Assembly: GCA_027604505.1 (NCBI GenBank)
Contig: JADIIX010000184.1
Coordinates: forward strand, 1 to 34,109
Length of the DNA stretch: 34,109 bases
Direction of reading: 5' to 3'
Source of the DNA: Gonapodya sp. JEL0774
Lineage: Eukaryota > Monoblepharomycota > Monoblepharidomycetes > Monoblepharidales > Gonapodyaceae
In this document: positions 21,313 through 32,886 of the stretch, piece after piece
How the letters are laid out: every line of letters starts with the position of its first letter
Numbering within the stretch: position 1 is the stretch's first letter
Notes under the pieces: model-generated
The model's database searches: none
What the model saw: only the letters and a program-made list of their open reading frames with translations
What the model was told of the DNA's origin: nothing
Translations under genes and position numbers: made by a program

Positions 21313-21971
21313 ATGTGGTTTTTCCAGAAGGCGACCAAATCTGCCGATTCCCGCGCTCATTTGCATGAATCGTCAGCAGCTCGGATCACGATCCCCGAGC
21401 ATGCTGAAACTCCCGACGACGATCGCCCTCTAGTTTCATACCTTTCGGATGATACAAGACCACCAGAGTACGATGAAACTCCACCGTCTTACAGTTCTGT
21501 GTCCGGCGAGGTGCGATGGTTCGACGGTGGGAGGAAACGAGTATTTTTACGCGCACGTATAAGTAATGCTGTTCACGATTACTTCCTCAGGGTGTTCGTC
21601 TGCTACCTCACGGATCTCACATAATCATTCATCCGGCCTCTGGTCAGCCGCGACACGGGATATATGCGGGATCCGAGAGTGTTGTCAGGTACAACGTTTA
21701 CAAGCTGGGCACAAAGGATGGACCTATTGAGGAGGTCTCACTGAAAGATTTTGTTGGATTAGGAGGGAGACTGGAAATTCGTGAGAATCCACCAGAAGCT
21801 CGTTTTGTAGGGGCTCCCGCGGTGGAGAGAGCTCGTCGGGCAGCGAACAAAGCGCGTTCCAAGAATACGGCGGAGGTGTTCAGGGGCATTGGACCACAGG
21901 ACTTTGTTGACTGGTGTTTTGGGTTGCAAGAAAAGGTCCTTCGTGTTGGTCCCGGTGGAGGCTTTTTCTAA
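21313..21971 (+). CDS. LRAT-like domain protein, catalytic residues lost, with two PPxY motifs
   Basis: Two exons, 21313-21510 and 21591-21971, join in phase 0 to 192 residues. Residues 67-175 follow the LRAT (lecithin:retinol acyltransferase-like, NlpC/P60 superfamily) pattern: GSHIIIHPASGQPRHGIYAG, then VVRYNV, a Lys/Glu-rich loop, VSLKDFVGLGGRLEI, a helix AVERARRAANK and finally GPQDFVDWC. LRAT enzymes are thiol acyltransferases or phospholipases using His, His and a Cys in an NCEHF-type motif. Here His88 (RHGIYAG) is kept, but the second His is Arg99 and the Cys is Pro168 (GPQDF in place of NCEHF). The protein is therefore probably not an enzyme of this type. The N-terminus carries PPEY (50-53) and PPSY (57-60), motifs known to bind WW domains such as those of Rsp5/NEDD4 ubiquitin ligases. 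Family assignment is from motif reading only. Confidence 0.75.
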
Positions 21972-22689
21972 CACGCCAGTGGTCGACTTGCGCGAGAAAT
22001 CATCCAGAGGCAGCGCTTGTTAGCATGAACCATTCTTGTTCTGTATATTATTTGCTTTTCGATATTGAGGAGGTGTTGCTGTTGTATGCACTTGCGCCTG
22101 CCGAATGTTGGTGATCACGAGCTAGCTCGAGGGTCATGCCCTTCGACTTTTTAGACAAGGGTAATACCCCATACTGTAGGCCATTTGATCTACGATGGCT
22201 CAATTATGGACTAACTCAGAAAATGTAGTTTCTGAACATTCAATTGAAGTGAAGTACTAGAAGAGCCGCGTCAGCGATCAGCGGCCACTGATCTTACAGT
22301 CGACAGTAGTCTAGCTACGGAAGTGTGATAAGTTGAATGGGTTCCGCAAGACATTTAGTGCAGTCTATTTTAGGACCGATTAAGTTTGCGCTTTGTGTTA
22401 CATAATTCACACGGAACCACACGGACAGCTACATTAAAATTGAATATTTACGAGGGGGCTCCACTGCAAACAAAAGCGATCTCTTGCTTCCACACCAAAG
22501 CGCGCCATCAGTGGGGAGTGGATCGCTACATACCAGCGAGCGTCAGTGACTCTGGGAAGTCGGCGGCAATCCTTGAATCATGTTCACCCCGAAAGAACGA
22601 CTGCCAAGATATCCAAAGGCCACCAAAGTCAAAACGCGTGATGTACAATTCCATATGCCTTACCCTCCTCTGTTCGCTTTGGAAAGCGT
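21972..22689. other. Convergent intergenic spacer, no gene seen
   Basis: It lies between the stop of the LRAT-like gene and the stop of the first BTB gene on the other strand. Open frames here are short, and the longest on the plus strand are reverse shadows of the BTB gene's last exon. No repeat or structural RNA was noticed. Confidence 0.6.
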
Positions 22690-25135
22690 TCATGGCGATC
22701 CAATCACGGCTTCCTTGGAGAACGGTCCACCAGAACCGAGCCAACCCTCTAGTAAAGTCTTCACATCTCGGCCATTCCCTTGCCCTCCACCTCCACCTGC
22801 ACTCCCTTGCGAGCCCACGCTCCCGTTTATACTTCCGTACCCGTTCCCATTCTGCCCGTTCCAGCCCGGGCCAGTGGGAATCTGTCCACTGCCACTCCCT
22901 CCCCCTCCGCCTCGAGATCGACTGGATCCATTCGATGCGTTAAGGTCGATTGAGCCGTTCCCACCGTTAGCATAATACCCTTCCCGTCCCGAGTAACCGT
23001 TTGTGGACCCATAGCTTGCAGAGCCATTCTGCGGGGAGTTGCTATATCCATTCTGGGCTCCATTGGGACTGTATGAGAATTGAGCCGCTTGAAGTGCTGG
23101 GGAGGTCTGGTTCGCGAATCGGTCAGGGGAGGAGTAAGGCATTTCTGGTGTCCGGGGTCCACCAACAGAAACGGCACTCGGCGACTTTTGTAGGTAACCC
23201 GGGCTATTGATTGAAGGAGACCGACCCGGCAAGTCAAAGGAAGAGGACTGTCGTGCTGTCATGATTTCTACGGTGTCGGCGGAGCTACTCCTTGACACAG
23301 GAACCGAGGTCATAGAAGAAGAGGAATGGGAGGATGCGGTGGATGACTGCCGATCAAGTGTTTGGTCGGAGACAGTGCGAAGGAGGTGCATAGGTGGAGG
23401 AGATGGTTGACTCGGAGAGGTTCTTGGCTGGTTGTTATTTCGGAGCCTACAACAAAAGTTGTTGCAAGAAGATCGGATTTGTCAGTTTCCAACTCACAAT
23501 ACGACTAAAATAAAATTTAGTAGAAATGCGGTTCTCGGTTGTTGTGCTCACTTTCGGAACAAGGCATCGACCACAGCCATCTTTGGCGCAATACCCTCAA
23601 CGTCCGCTCTGCGGAGGGTCTCTGCTGGTAAATCATTGAATCGAACCCTATCCCACAGCTGCATCCTTGCTGACTCGTTCAGCCACGCTTTGTTACGATG
23701 AACGGCGATATAACCACGGATGTGCTTGTAAGTATCCGATGGTGTCCAGAGGGCCGCCCGTTCGGGAACTGTTCGCATGCGATCCGAGATAGGGCTACCT
23801 GAAGGAGGGTTCGTAGGACGGGGAGATTGAGGTACGTTGGTAGCGTGGTCCGCAGCCCGTAGGAAGAATTGTAATGAGCAACCCGAGAGCGCTGACGGGT
23901 CCTCGTCCAGAACCTTCGCTGCAGCATCAAGGATGGGGATCTCCGGTGTACCGGCTGTACTCCATAGTTGTTCGAGATCTTGAATTGCAATACCCTCAAA
24001 TGATACTCGGGACCAGAGAGCAGCTGCCGCAGCGGGGCTCAGGGTCATGTTAGTGCGTTGTTTGACCTCGACGAAATTTCGCACGAGCTCCAAGTGATCA
24101 TCTACGGGAACGTGGTCCAGAATATGTGCGAAAGCTTCTGTAGAAGTGATCGCAAGCACGAGTTCGTCTGTATCTCTACCACCCGCTACCTGGACGAGGC
24201 GGTTGGTTGCCAGCTGCGCGATTTCGGGTTCCTCCCATCTTCGAGCCTGAACCGCGATAGAATGAAGTTCATCGGGTGGTGTATCCGCATCTGGATCGAC
24301 GAGGGAATCTCGAAGTACGAGATCGTAGTGGGAGCGAAGTTCAGTGAGCTCAAACATGTTCGATATTCGATGAATACCGAGGATAAGGTCCCATTGGCGT
24401 TCCGGGACAGGCATAGCTGAAACGTCCATCGTCTCGTCTGAGTACATGTACCAGAGGATGAATCCGAGTGCCTCGTGCAACAGTTCGTGGTCGGGGAAGG
24501 ATGGGAGATCGTACATGGGGATTCCGGTGACCGATAGCTCAGTGGGCCGGGTTTGCGTAAAGAGATCGTCGAAAAACTGGGACCGCTGAGCAAGAACTAC
24601 ACGATGGGCAGGAAACGTGCTCAGCTTAATGGGGTGGGATGTTGTAAAATATGCCGAGAGTCAGAGTGTCCCAACGAGCAGATTGCACGTTGCGGCGGGA
24701 GTGGAGTCAATTGAGTGGAAAATGGAAGGTTGAGCGGGCAAGAGTAGTGTGTGAAAAGGTTTTGTGTGGTGGATCAACCGATTTTGAGTGGTGCTTCGTT
24801 TCATTCGGGGCCTGAGACACATTCCACTGAGTACCCACCTTGCCATCGTTTGTCTGCACTTTCAGCACCGAATCCACAAACTTTGTCGACTTGAGAAATG
24901 GAACGAACCCAAGAGTCACTTGGCCGGAGGTCTGTTCTGGGGTGGAAGGGGACATTTGCTTGCTAGACCGTTTTCCAGGCTCCCTGGATTTTGAGCGTTT
25001 TGTCTTGACGGCGGGAGAGTTACTTCTGTTGGCTGACCGTGGCTGCTTTGCCGGTTTTGGGGAAACAGACCGGGTTCTGTCCTGCATGGACATGGTAGGC
25101 GCCTTGGCTGAGCGGTGGCTGCTGTTCGTGTCCAT
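22690..25135 (-). CDS. BTB-domain protein A (BTB plus BACK-like helical region)
   Basis: Three exons on the minus strand, 24839-25135, 23552-24624 and 22690-23446, join in phases 0 and 2 to 708 residues. The N-terminal ~70 residues are Lys/Ser/Pro-rich. The BTB/POZ fold starts at GFVPFLKSTKFVDSVLKVQT and continues across the first intron as LSTFPAHRVVLAQRSQFFDD, with HELLHEALGFILWYMYSDE forming its later helices. A helical region of about 280 residues follows, comparable to a BACK domain and ending VVDALFRKLR. The last ~250 residues are Ser-, then Asn/Gly-rich (GGGGGSGSG) and probably disordered. BTB proteins dimerise and often act as substrate adaptors for Cul3 ubiquitin ligases; the partner here is unknown. 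A paralogue lies directly upstream on the same strand. The start is the first ATG in frame of exon 1. Confidence 0.88.
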
Positions 25136-26312
25136 CGCTCCTGTCCACCCGCTGGAGATTCCAAATCAAGGAAAACGATGCAGCAACTAGAGGTCCGTGG
25201 TTTGCTTGCTTGCTGGGTTCGTTTGGTGGTTTGGTTTCTCTGGCGGGGCTTCTTCCTGTTCTCCGCCCTGTTACCGTAACCAAAGCATTGCAATTCCACC
25301 CCCATCCACCCATTGCTTGCAATATATTTACACACTCTGCTATTCTGCCTTGTAAACTCTTGCGACAAATTTACTTTTTCTAACGTTATTGATGCCCTCT
25401 TCCAAACTTGAACGTGGCGACTCGGGTTAGTTCCCCTCACATTGCGGAACGGTCCAAACATATTTTCATGAACACAAGCATATCCCCCATTTCTTCTCCA
25501 CCGTTATTCACCTGGTCAATTTGGCTATCAAAACGTCACAATCCTCTTTGCACCCGTTGTCTGAAGAAAAAGGCAAGTCATCTTGCAGCCTGAAAGGGTG
25601 AAACTGCGCCGAGGAGCAAACTCGAAAAAGGCAGAACCAACAGGCAGAGCATCGAAGGGATACCCAAATACATAAATAGACGTGGCTGCGAATTCGTCCG
25701 CCAGCAGCGAACGAGGCAGATTGTATTTGGACTGTTGCCAATCCACGAACTGTGACCCGGAGCCTCCTGTATTGACTGGCGTGTTCAGGCACGCACTGTT
25801 CCACCAACACGGCAACAAACTCCTCCACATATCTTTGATGTGTAAAGGTTATTCTGCCTGTGCGTGCACAGTTCCTGATATTTCGTCATATTAGAGACCG
25901 CGATATCGGACTCGCTCTCAGATGATCTCAAGGTGCGGGCCGGCGGTTGCATGGCCGTTGACGCAGGTACATTCAAATAAATAGGTCTGCATTCACTCTT
26001 TCCTGTGCATTTACCCCATCAAAACGCACCAAGCGACAGAAGAATTTGTGGTCAGCTTTCTGCAGATCTGTTTTCATCCAAATGTCGTTTGACCCGTGTT
26101 TTCCAACACGCCGCTCATTCCAATGTGGAAGTTGGAATTGATAAGTTTTCTACGCACTTTACATACGAGAATACATTCCACGAGTATCGCAATGCGACGC
26201 TTCGGTCACCTCCCACATCAAAGAATACTACATAATATCCAATGTGATCTACACCCTATGAAACTCCAACCAGCCGGCCCACATAGACACAACATTACCG
26301 ACTACATTTTAC
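25136..26312. other. Spacer between the two BTB paralogues, no gene seen
   Basis: The stretch must contain the promoter of BTB gene A and the 3' end of BTB gene B. Short open frames occur on both strands, none with a recognisable motif or a credible splice pattern. The part near 25320-25390 is A/T-rich. I see no third, decayed BTB copy here. Confidence 0.55.
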
Positions 26313-28607
26313 CTAATATCGCGACCGGCCCCCGCCACCCCGCTGATCCCTCTCCATCCTCGGGTCTCTCTGTGCTTCCCTCTCCATTCTCGGATCTCTG
26401 GGCGGTTCTCTCTCCGGGTAACCCATAGCGCCTTTGCTCACCGTGCGTGCGGGAGGAAGTGGCGCACCGGACGAGTCCAGCTCGTCCCCACCACCACGCG
26501 TATCGTAACCGCCGTTGCCGGATATGGTACTGGCGGTGGAATATGTGGCGATAGAGTTTGCTGTGCTTGAGCGGTTGAGAGCGGTGGAAGATGATGCGCC
26601 AGACGATGCCGGGGATGGTGTGGAGGAGGCGGGGGACGGGAAAAACCCAGAGCCATTGGAAGGGTAAGGTCGATGAGCGTTGCTTGGGTTACGGCGGACT
26701 CTAGATGAAGATTAGCGGAAGGACAGAGAGCACCAAGGATGGGAATGTAGTAAGAAAGTAGAGGGAATGCCAAGTTTCAAAGATGGTAGGTGATATAGTG
26801 TTGGACGAGAAAAGTGAGATAAAGACAATTCGAGTGGAGAATGTGGTGTGATTATTTCAAATGCAAACAACGGGTCAACGTGGAAATGGAAGGAATGCGG
26901 ATGCAGTGGAAGGGCGCGAGAAGGGGGGAAAGCGGGAAGGAGCGGGGAAAGATTGTGAGGGCGGGAGGAGGCAATTTTGGATATCAAGATCCGCTCATCG
27001 AAGCCTTCACCCCGCCGACAGAACCGTCAACAAGGTGGAGGACCCCACGTATTTTCACAACAACTCACTTTCGGAACAGTGCTCCAACGACCATATCGTT
27101 TGGTGCCAAGTTCGCCTCGTGAATCCGCTTGAGTTCTTCGACCGTCATGTCATCCAGTTTTACTCGGCTCCACAGATGGATACGTTCATCCTCGTCCAGG
27201 TCGGGTCTGGCCGCACAAAAGGCCGCCAAAAGATTGCACATGCGAGATGTGGACCATGCGGTGTAAAGCATCGATCGTTGCGGTGCGGAGCCGTCCGACG
27301 GAGGAGGAGGAGCTGTGGCATGGTCCAGCGTTGCAGAGAATAAGTCCTCTGAGACGCTTTCAAGAGATCGCGGATCTTGTGCGAGGAGGCGGGTCGCAGC
27401 GTCTAAAACGAGGTGGACAGGTACGTCTTCGCCAGCGAAGGCAGATTCCACTTCAGGGAGAGTAAGTGTGTGGAAGGGGACGCGAGCCCATAAGGTAGTG
27501 AGTTGTTCCTGTGTTGGGGACTGCTTTGCATTGGTGCGAACTCGGATCCATCGCCGGACAATGTCGAACGTGAAGGAGGGGTCGGAGGAATTGATGACGG
27601 TGGCGATGAGATCGTAGGAGGAGCGAGCCAGCGCGGCATCAGGTGCGTCGGGGCGCCCTACAAGTGCCAGTAATCGTTCCATGGCCGCCTTGGACACATC
27701 ACGGACCGCCCATTTGGTTGCCTCTGTGAAGATGGTGAACAGATCCTGCGGGCTCGGATTTGACCGCGGATCGTCGAGGACGGCGCCGATGATTCGGGCG
27801 GTGAAATCGTGGAGTTGTGTGAGCTCAAACATGTTGGAGACGTGGTGGACTCCGAGGACCAGACCCCACTCGAACTCGGGGATGGGGATGCGGTCCGGAT
27901 CGGCCATGGAGTAGATATACCAGAGATTGAATCCGAGAGCCTCGTGGAGGGCCTCATGAGCTGGGAAAACGGGCATTTCGAACATGGGGACGCCGTTTTG
28001 GTTGGTTTCCGATGGTTCAATGTCCGAAAAAAGAGCATCGAAAAAAGGGGATCGCTGGGAGAGAACGACACGGTGCGCAGGAAACGTCGAGACCTTCCGG
28101 GGAGAGAGCGTGCGAGAAGCGATGACGGGTGGTAGTACAGGATTGATGAGATCCGGATGGAGGGTTACCGATAAACAAGTCATCAGTCACCCAAACGAAC
28201 GAGAAAGAGAGAGAACACCCGGAAATCCCCCGAATATTCCTCCACCCCTTGCAGCTATCCCATAACCATGTCCAGACACGAGAAGGTCTCCGACCGGTGG
28301 AGACTCCTTGAAAACTCACTTGCTTATCTGTCGTTTGCACCTTGAGGATGCAGTCCACATACTTTGCACTCTTCAAGAACCGAATAAACCCCGAATGCGT
28401 CGGCGGCATGTCCTCTCCTCCATCGCTGCCCCCCTTTTGCGCCCTATGTCTCGTCGTCTTTGCCTTCCTCTGCTGCCCTCCGGCTTTACTTCTGCTTCCC
28501 CCGCCGTTCCGTCCGGACCCGTAGTCCCCAGGCGACTGTCCGTTTTCTGACGGTGAAGGAGAGCGAGATTTTGCCATGCGGGTGTCGTTGTCACGACCGC
28601 GCAGCAT
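26313..28607 (-). CDS. BTB-domain protein B, paralogue of the neighbouring gene
   Basis: Three exons on the minus strand, 28320-28607, 27069-28093 and 26313-26700, join in phases 0 and 2 to 566 residues. The order matches protein A: a Lys/Arg/Ser/Gly-rich N-terminus, GFIRFLKSAKYVDCILKVQT, an intron, then VSTFPAHRVVLSQRSPFFDA and HEALHEALGFNLWYIYS, a BACK-like helical region and DMVVGALFRK. Both introns fall at the same codons as in gene A. The tail differs: Ser/Thr/Gly-rich, then a charged stretch repeating DPRMERE/DPRMERD, ending RGGGGRSRY. The second intron (26701-27068, 368 nt) is the longest in the window and was placed by the only acceptor (CATCTAG) that restores FRK followed by a long open frame. 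The start at 28607 is the first ATG; 28577 is an alternative. The role is probably adaptor-like, as for gene A. Confidence 0.83.
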
Positions 28608-31372
28608 GGCTAGAAAATATTTGGCTGGAAGGGGAGCTTTGGGTGTGGGTTTGGGGGTGGAGCGGGGCAAAGCGGTGTGGCGGTGGAGGCCGAGGTGACC
28701 GAACTCTGACTTGCCGCTTTTTTTTTGCACTTTTTGTCACAACAACAGATCCAATGGCCGGCGTCGATGCGAAGCAACGGTTGCAACATATTTAGACAGT
28801 TTTGTATAACTAGAATTCGTGATTAGCGGTCCTGATAGCTTGCTCGTTGTCTAATAATGAGATATATATACATCTCGGCCAACTTCATCGCTACCCCCCA
28901 CCATTCAGCATCACGCCTTCTACACTGGTACAGTCAGTTTCACTCCTAACGTACTGGTTTCCCCGCAGATTCTTTCAGAGATCACAGATGGTGATCCCCG
29001 CTCTTTGGACACCTCCCAACCTATTATAAAGGACCCATGACACAAAGGCGACCAAATAGAACCGATCACCGTCGCAGATGTGAACATATGTATGTAGTGT
29101 GCATCGCGAGAACAATCTGATAAGGTCCATTGAACGAGAGATCATACCTGTGGGGCTTTTCACCTTTTCTTCACAACAATACGGCACACCTCACTGTCAG
29201 AACCGAACAAAAGCGCACCCTTTTGCAGGTACGGCAGCGGTAATATAAGAGTGAAAACCAAAAAGGTTGTTTTTTTTTTATGATTTTCCCTCCGCTCCTT
29301 CCGCTCCCCCCCTTGACTCACGATCGCGTTTGCTGTCCTGGAACCCCTCATCAATCACGTTGCGCACAAGCCCGCTGCGCACTTAGTAGTCCGAGCATCT
29401 GGCTTTACTCCTCTGTCGTGAAGCGTGCGTATCGACACACATCATCGCACACCCATCACGTCACGAGTTCAAGCACCACGACCGCCGTGTCTACGGCACA
29501 GAATGCACACTCTGTGGATGTAGTTTCCTGAGCAAGACAAAACCATTTGTATCTTATTCCTAGTTTCCCGCAGTAAGGTGGCAAGTCCTGGTCAGGATTG
29601 TGTGGAGAACGTCATCTGATGTCGCGGAGGCACACTGTGTCGGATCGAATGGGAATGTCATGTGCACTGTGCTCAAATGATGTCAATTCATGAAGCGGAA
29701 CGACACTATAGGACCGAGAAATATTTATAGTGAAACAAGGAACAAACCACTCTCAACGCTCATCAGGCAGTTCAGTGGCACCACACGTGGCACTAATCAC
29801 CCGACCTCGCAGTACCACGTCAAGTGCGTCCCGATCCACCCACGGTCCCACAACCCCGTCCCACCCCTCCCTACTCCTCACCATACGCCGAACGTGCCCC
29901 CCGGTCCGCAATGACTTTGTTGGAGCGCCCCCAGCCTGGGCCACACCGCGAACCGCGAAACGCGAACCTCCGGCACCAAAGATGAGGATCCAATTTTTCG
30001 GAGGGGGCGGGCGCGCCCTAACCTGGCGACGCTATGCTTGAATACGTTGTGGTAACTTGGGCGTGGTTGAGCGCGTGCAGCTTCAGTTCTTTCGTTTCAC
30101 ACAAGCGGCGACCGATCTCGCCGTCAAGCACAACCAACCGCCACCACCACCACCTTCCCCCGCCCCTGTCGGCGATTCCCACCGCCCAACCCCTGCACCA
30201 CGCCGGGTTGGCCCATTAATAGAACTTGGACCGAGGGTCCGAGCGTGCGGACTGTGGAAGGGGGCGTCGGCGGTGGTGATGGATGATGGGTCACGGGTAC
30301 GTGGCCAGATCACGGACCTTGGTCCTGGAAGGGCGGACGTACTCGATGGTGATCTGGACACAGTACAAACTTATGTGGATCCCCCGCGTCGGAGACACGC
30401 CCACACCGAACCCTAGGGGTCTCGTCCCTCCCTCGGCTCCGACGTACCGTACCCGTCCCTCTCCCGTCCCGTCTTTCTTGTCCAGGTTAAGTCGGGTTTC
30501 TGGTACGGTTCGAAGTTCACAATGCGGTGCGGTCATGGTGCGGTAGCTTCAAATTCAAGCTCGGTGCCGATCGCGATTCCCGACCATGCACGTGCACGTC
30601 ACGTACACGGTGGACCTCGGCGTGCAAACTTCCACGGTGACGGCGCGCACACCCACCGTCCCGTGTCCCTCCCACCGCGCCCCCCCTCTCCTCCCCCACC
30701 ACGTACTCTTGGCATTGACGGCACGTTGTTTGGGGATCACGCCCTCGACGCGATTTTGACATTTTCATCATTCGTTATACTGCAAACAAACAAACAGACA
30801 CACCCCCCATCCCCGACTTTTCTCGTTACACTGTTAAATCTCGGGGTTTTTTAAACATGATATTTCCCTCCTGGCCACGCATAGGGAGATCACGGTTTCA
30901 CCTTGCCTCGGCCCGTCCCAGTGCAGACCTTCATGTTCATACTGTTCAGTTCGTGTGCTGCTGAGATCCGCCGCTGGGGGATCGTAACGTGTGGTGTGGT
31001 GGATGTGGGTTCGGTGTGTATTGGCGGGGTTTGGAGTGTCGGTGGTGCGAGCCGGACCGAGTCGTGGTGGTGGTGGGCCGAGGGACCGAGGAGGACGCGG
31101 GACGGGGGACGGAAAGAGATCGTCAGTACGTATGTTCAGTGATGGTACTGATCATGCCCCCGTCTCGCTCTCTCCATCCCGTGCCGCAATTTCCCCTTGC
31201 GAACCCCCGCAGGCATGGCCAAGCCCCCATGGTCATTACAGCCACGGACCACGCACGGACGGACGGCGGGCAGACCGGCTGGTCCGTAACCCTAACCCGC
31301 ACACAGCCGGGAAGCGCGCGAACGGCAATGGCAACGGCACACACCAAACCCGCACAACCCGTACGGACTGAC
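28608..31372. other. Long spacer without a convincing gene
   Basis: About 2.8 kb upstream of BTB gene B and downstream of the small Ala/Gly-rich gene. The first ~900 bases are of mixed composition with poly-T runs near 28722 and 29271. From about 29800 the sequence is GC-rich and several overlapping open frames appear. A plus-strand frame at 30057-30416 includes VVMDDGSRVRGQITDLGPGR and looks weakly coding, but has no plausible start, splice sites or domain. Single CCCTAACC words occur at 30019 and 31287, too few to call telomeric repeat. An undetected gene with short exons around 29700-30800 cannot be excluded. Confidence 0.4.
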
Positions 31373-32304
31373 TCACAGAAACTGCGCCGCAAAACCTCCC
31401 AACTGCGCCAACCCGTCTCCACCAGCGCCACCCGCACCCGCACCCGCACCGCCGCCCAGCTTTGACTTGACGAGGTTGACGATGGAGTTGACGTCTGGAA
31501 GGTGTGTGTGTGGGGTGTGTGTGGGGGGGGGGGAGGGTGGGTGGAGGGGGTATTGGGGGTTGGTGAAGGTGAAGAAGGGCATGACAGAGGGGGAACATGG
31601 GGTGCAGGACTCTACGTACCGAGTCCCTTTGCGCTGTCCTGGGGGATTTTGGAAATCAGGCCTTGGATCATGGAGAGGTCGATGCCGGGGGGGAGTTTGG
31701 CTGGGTGGGGGCGATATTGGGGGCAAGGTGGGGAGGAGGGATCGGGGGATCGGAGGGGGAGGTGAGAAGGGAAAAGGCAAGGAAGACGGTATGAGAAGGG
31801 GGTGCGGGACTGGTGCTTGGCATGACCCTAGGCTGCCCTTGCCGCGGATCGACCATCACGACGGCCTGCACGTGCACCGAACGGACCCGACCCCCACCCC
31901 CGCACGAGAAGACCTGTTTACCCACCAGCCAACTGGGCCACGTCAATGTGGCTGAGGAACTCGGGGAGCTGGAATCCGCCTGCTTGACCGGCGCCGGCGC
32001 CGCCCTGGCTGGACAGGGCGCCCTCGGCGGCCTTGAGGATGGAGCCAAAGTCGAGTCCTCCCGAGGAAGTACCGGCACCGGTACCGGCAGCGGCAGTGGC
32101 AGCAGGAGGGGAACCAGATCCAGAGCCGGCAGCAGGAGCGGCGACGGGGGTTGAGTCCGAGACGTCGTCAGGGTTGAACGAGGCAGCTGCCCCTGTGGAG
32201 GCAGATTGGGTCTGGACGGAGGGGGAGTCGTTTTGGGCGGACTGGGACGCTTGGTAGTCAGAGAGGGCAGAGGAGGCGGTGGAGGCGAGTTTTCCCCAGT
32301 CCAT
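31373..32304 (-). CDS. Small Ala/Gly/Ser-rich protein of unknown function
   Basis: Three exons on the minus strand, 31926-32304, 31620-31700 and 31373-31494, join in phase 1 at both junctions to 193 residues. The protein starts MDWGKLASTASSALSDYQAS. It continues through a Pro/Ala/Gly/Ser-rich middle, an amphipathic LDFGSILKAAEGALSS segment, and a more ordered tail containing LPEFLSHIDVAQLAAKLPPG, LSMIQGLISKIPQD and DVNSIVNLVKSKLGGG. It ends with a Gly/Ala run and GGFAAQFL. There is no signal peptide, Cys or recognisable domain. The exon boundaries are supported by good GTGGGT and GTACGT donors, CAG acceptors and frame closure. The first intron is C-rich on the coding strand, and the second contains long C and CA runs. 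The function is not known. Confidence 0.75.
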
Positions 32305-32886
32305 TGGTGGTGCGGTGTGTGTGTGTATTTGTGGGTTGGGTTGGGTTGAGTTTGGAGTCTGGTGTTTATATTTGAGGTTGTTGTCGGCTAATCCTCCAAA
32401 TCCAAGCCAAGAAAGGGTCGGCCTTTTTTCGCTCCTTTTTTTGTTTGCTTTGTTTATTTTGTTTTCTGTGATTTTCTTTTTTCGCTGAATTGGAGATGTG
32501 TACAGGGAGGGACGACAATGAAATGAGTAGATAGTGGTACATTGCAGGGTATTACCATTACAGAGAAGCACAGTGGGGGGTGGAGGGAATTGGAGAGGGA
32601 GAGGAAGCGATGTCATGAGTGCGTCATAGATCAGATTTGACCAGAGACGAGGCGTAGTATGATATAGGGAAGAGAAGAAGGAGTGGGGGGGGAGTAACAG
32701 ACAGATTTGGGACGAGAAAAAAAAGAAGAGCCGGATTTGGACAGGTGTTGTGTTGATGGGGACTGGGGACGGGGGAGGCCGCTTGTGCCACACCAACCCA
32801 TCAAGCGGGTGCCCCTGCACCCCTGCACACAGTCGCGACCAAACGCGGGACCCACACCCAGACACGCAGACACCACCGCACCAGAA
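32305..32886. promoter_or_regulatory. Divergent promoter region
   Basis: The 582 bases separate the starts of the Ala/Gly-rich gene (minus) and the secreted-protein gene (plus). A T-rich stretch at about 32425-32485 (TTTTTTCGC and TTTGTTTGCTTTGTTTATTT words) lies near the middle. GA-rich sequence follows at 32530-32700. The minus-strand gene has ACACACACACCGCACCACC just upstream of its start. No coding frame is supported here. Confidence 0.5.

Noticed and set aside
27984-28265. Plus-strand open frames opposite the BTB genes and the zinc-finger linker exon
   Set aside because: They mirror well-supported minus-strand exons and show no domain.
30057-30416. Plus-strand frame with DDGSRVRGQITDLGPGR
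   Set aside because: The composition is suggestive, but no start codon context, splice site or family could be found, so it was left as part of the unannotated spacer.
31286-31297. Telomere-like CCCTAACCC word
   Set aside because: Only one and a half copies are present, with no array.
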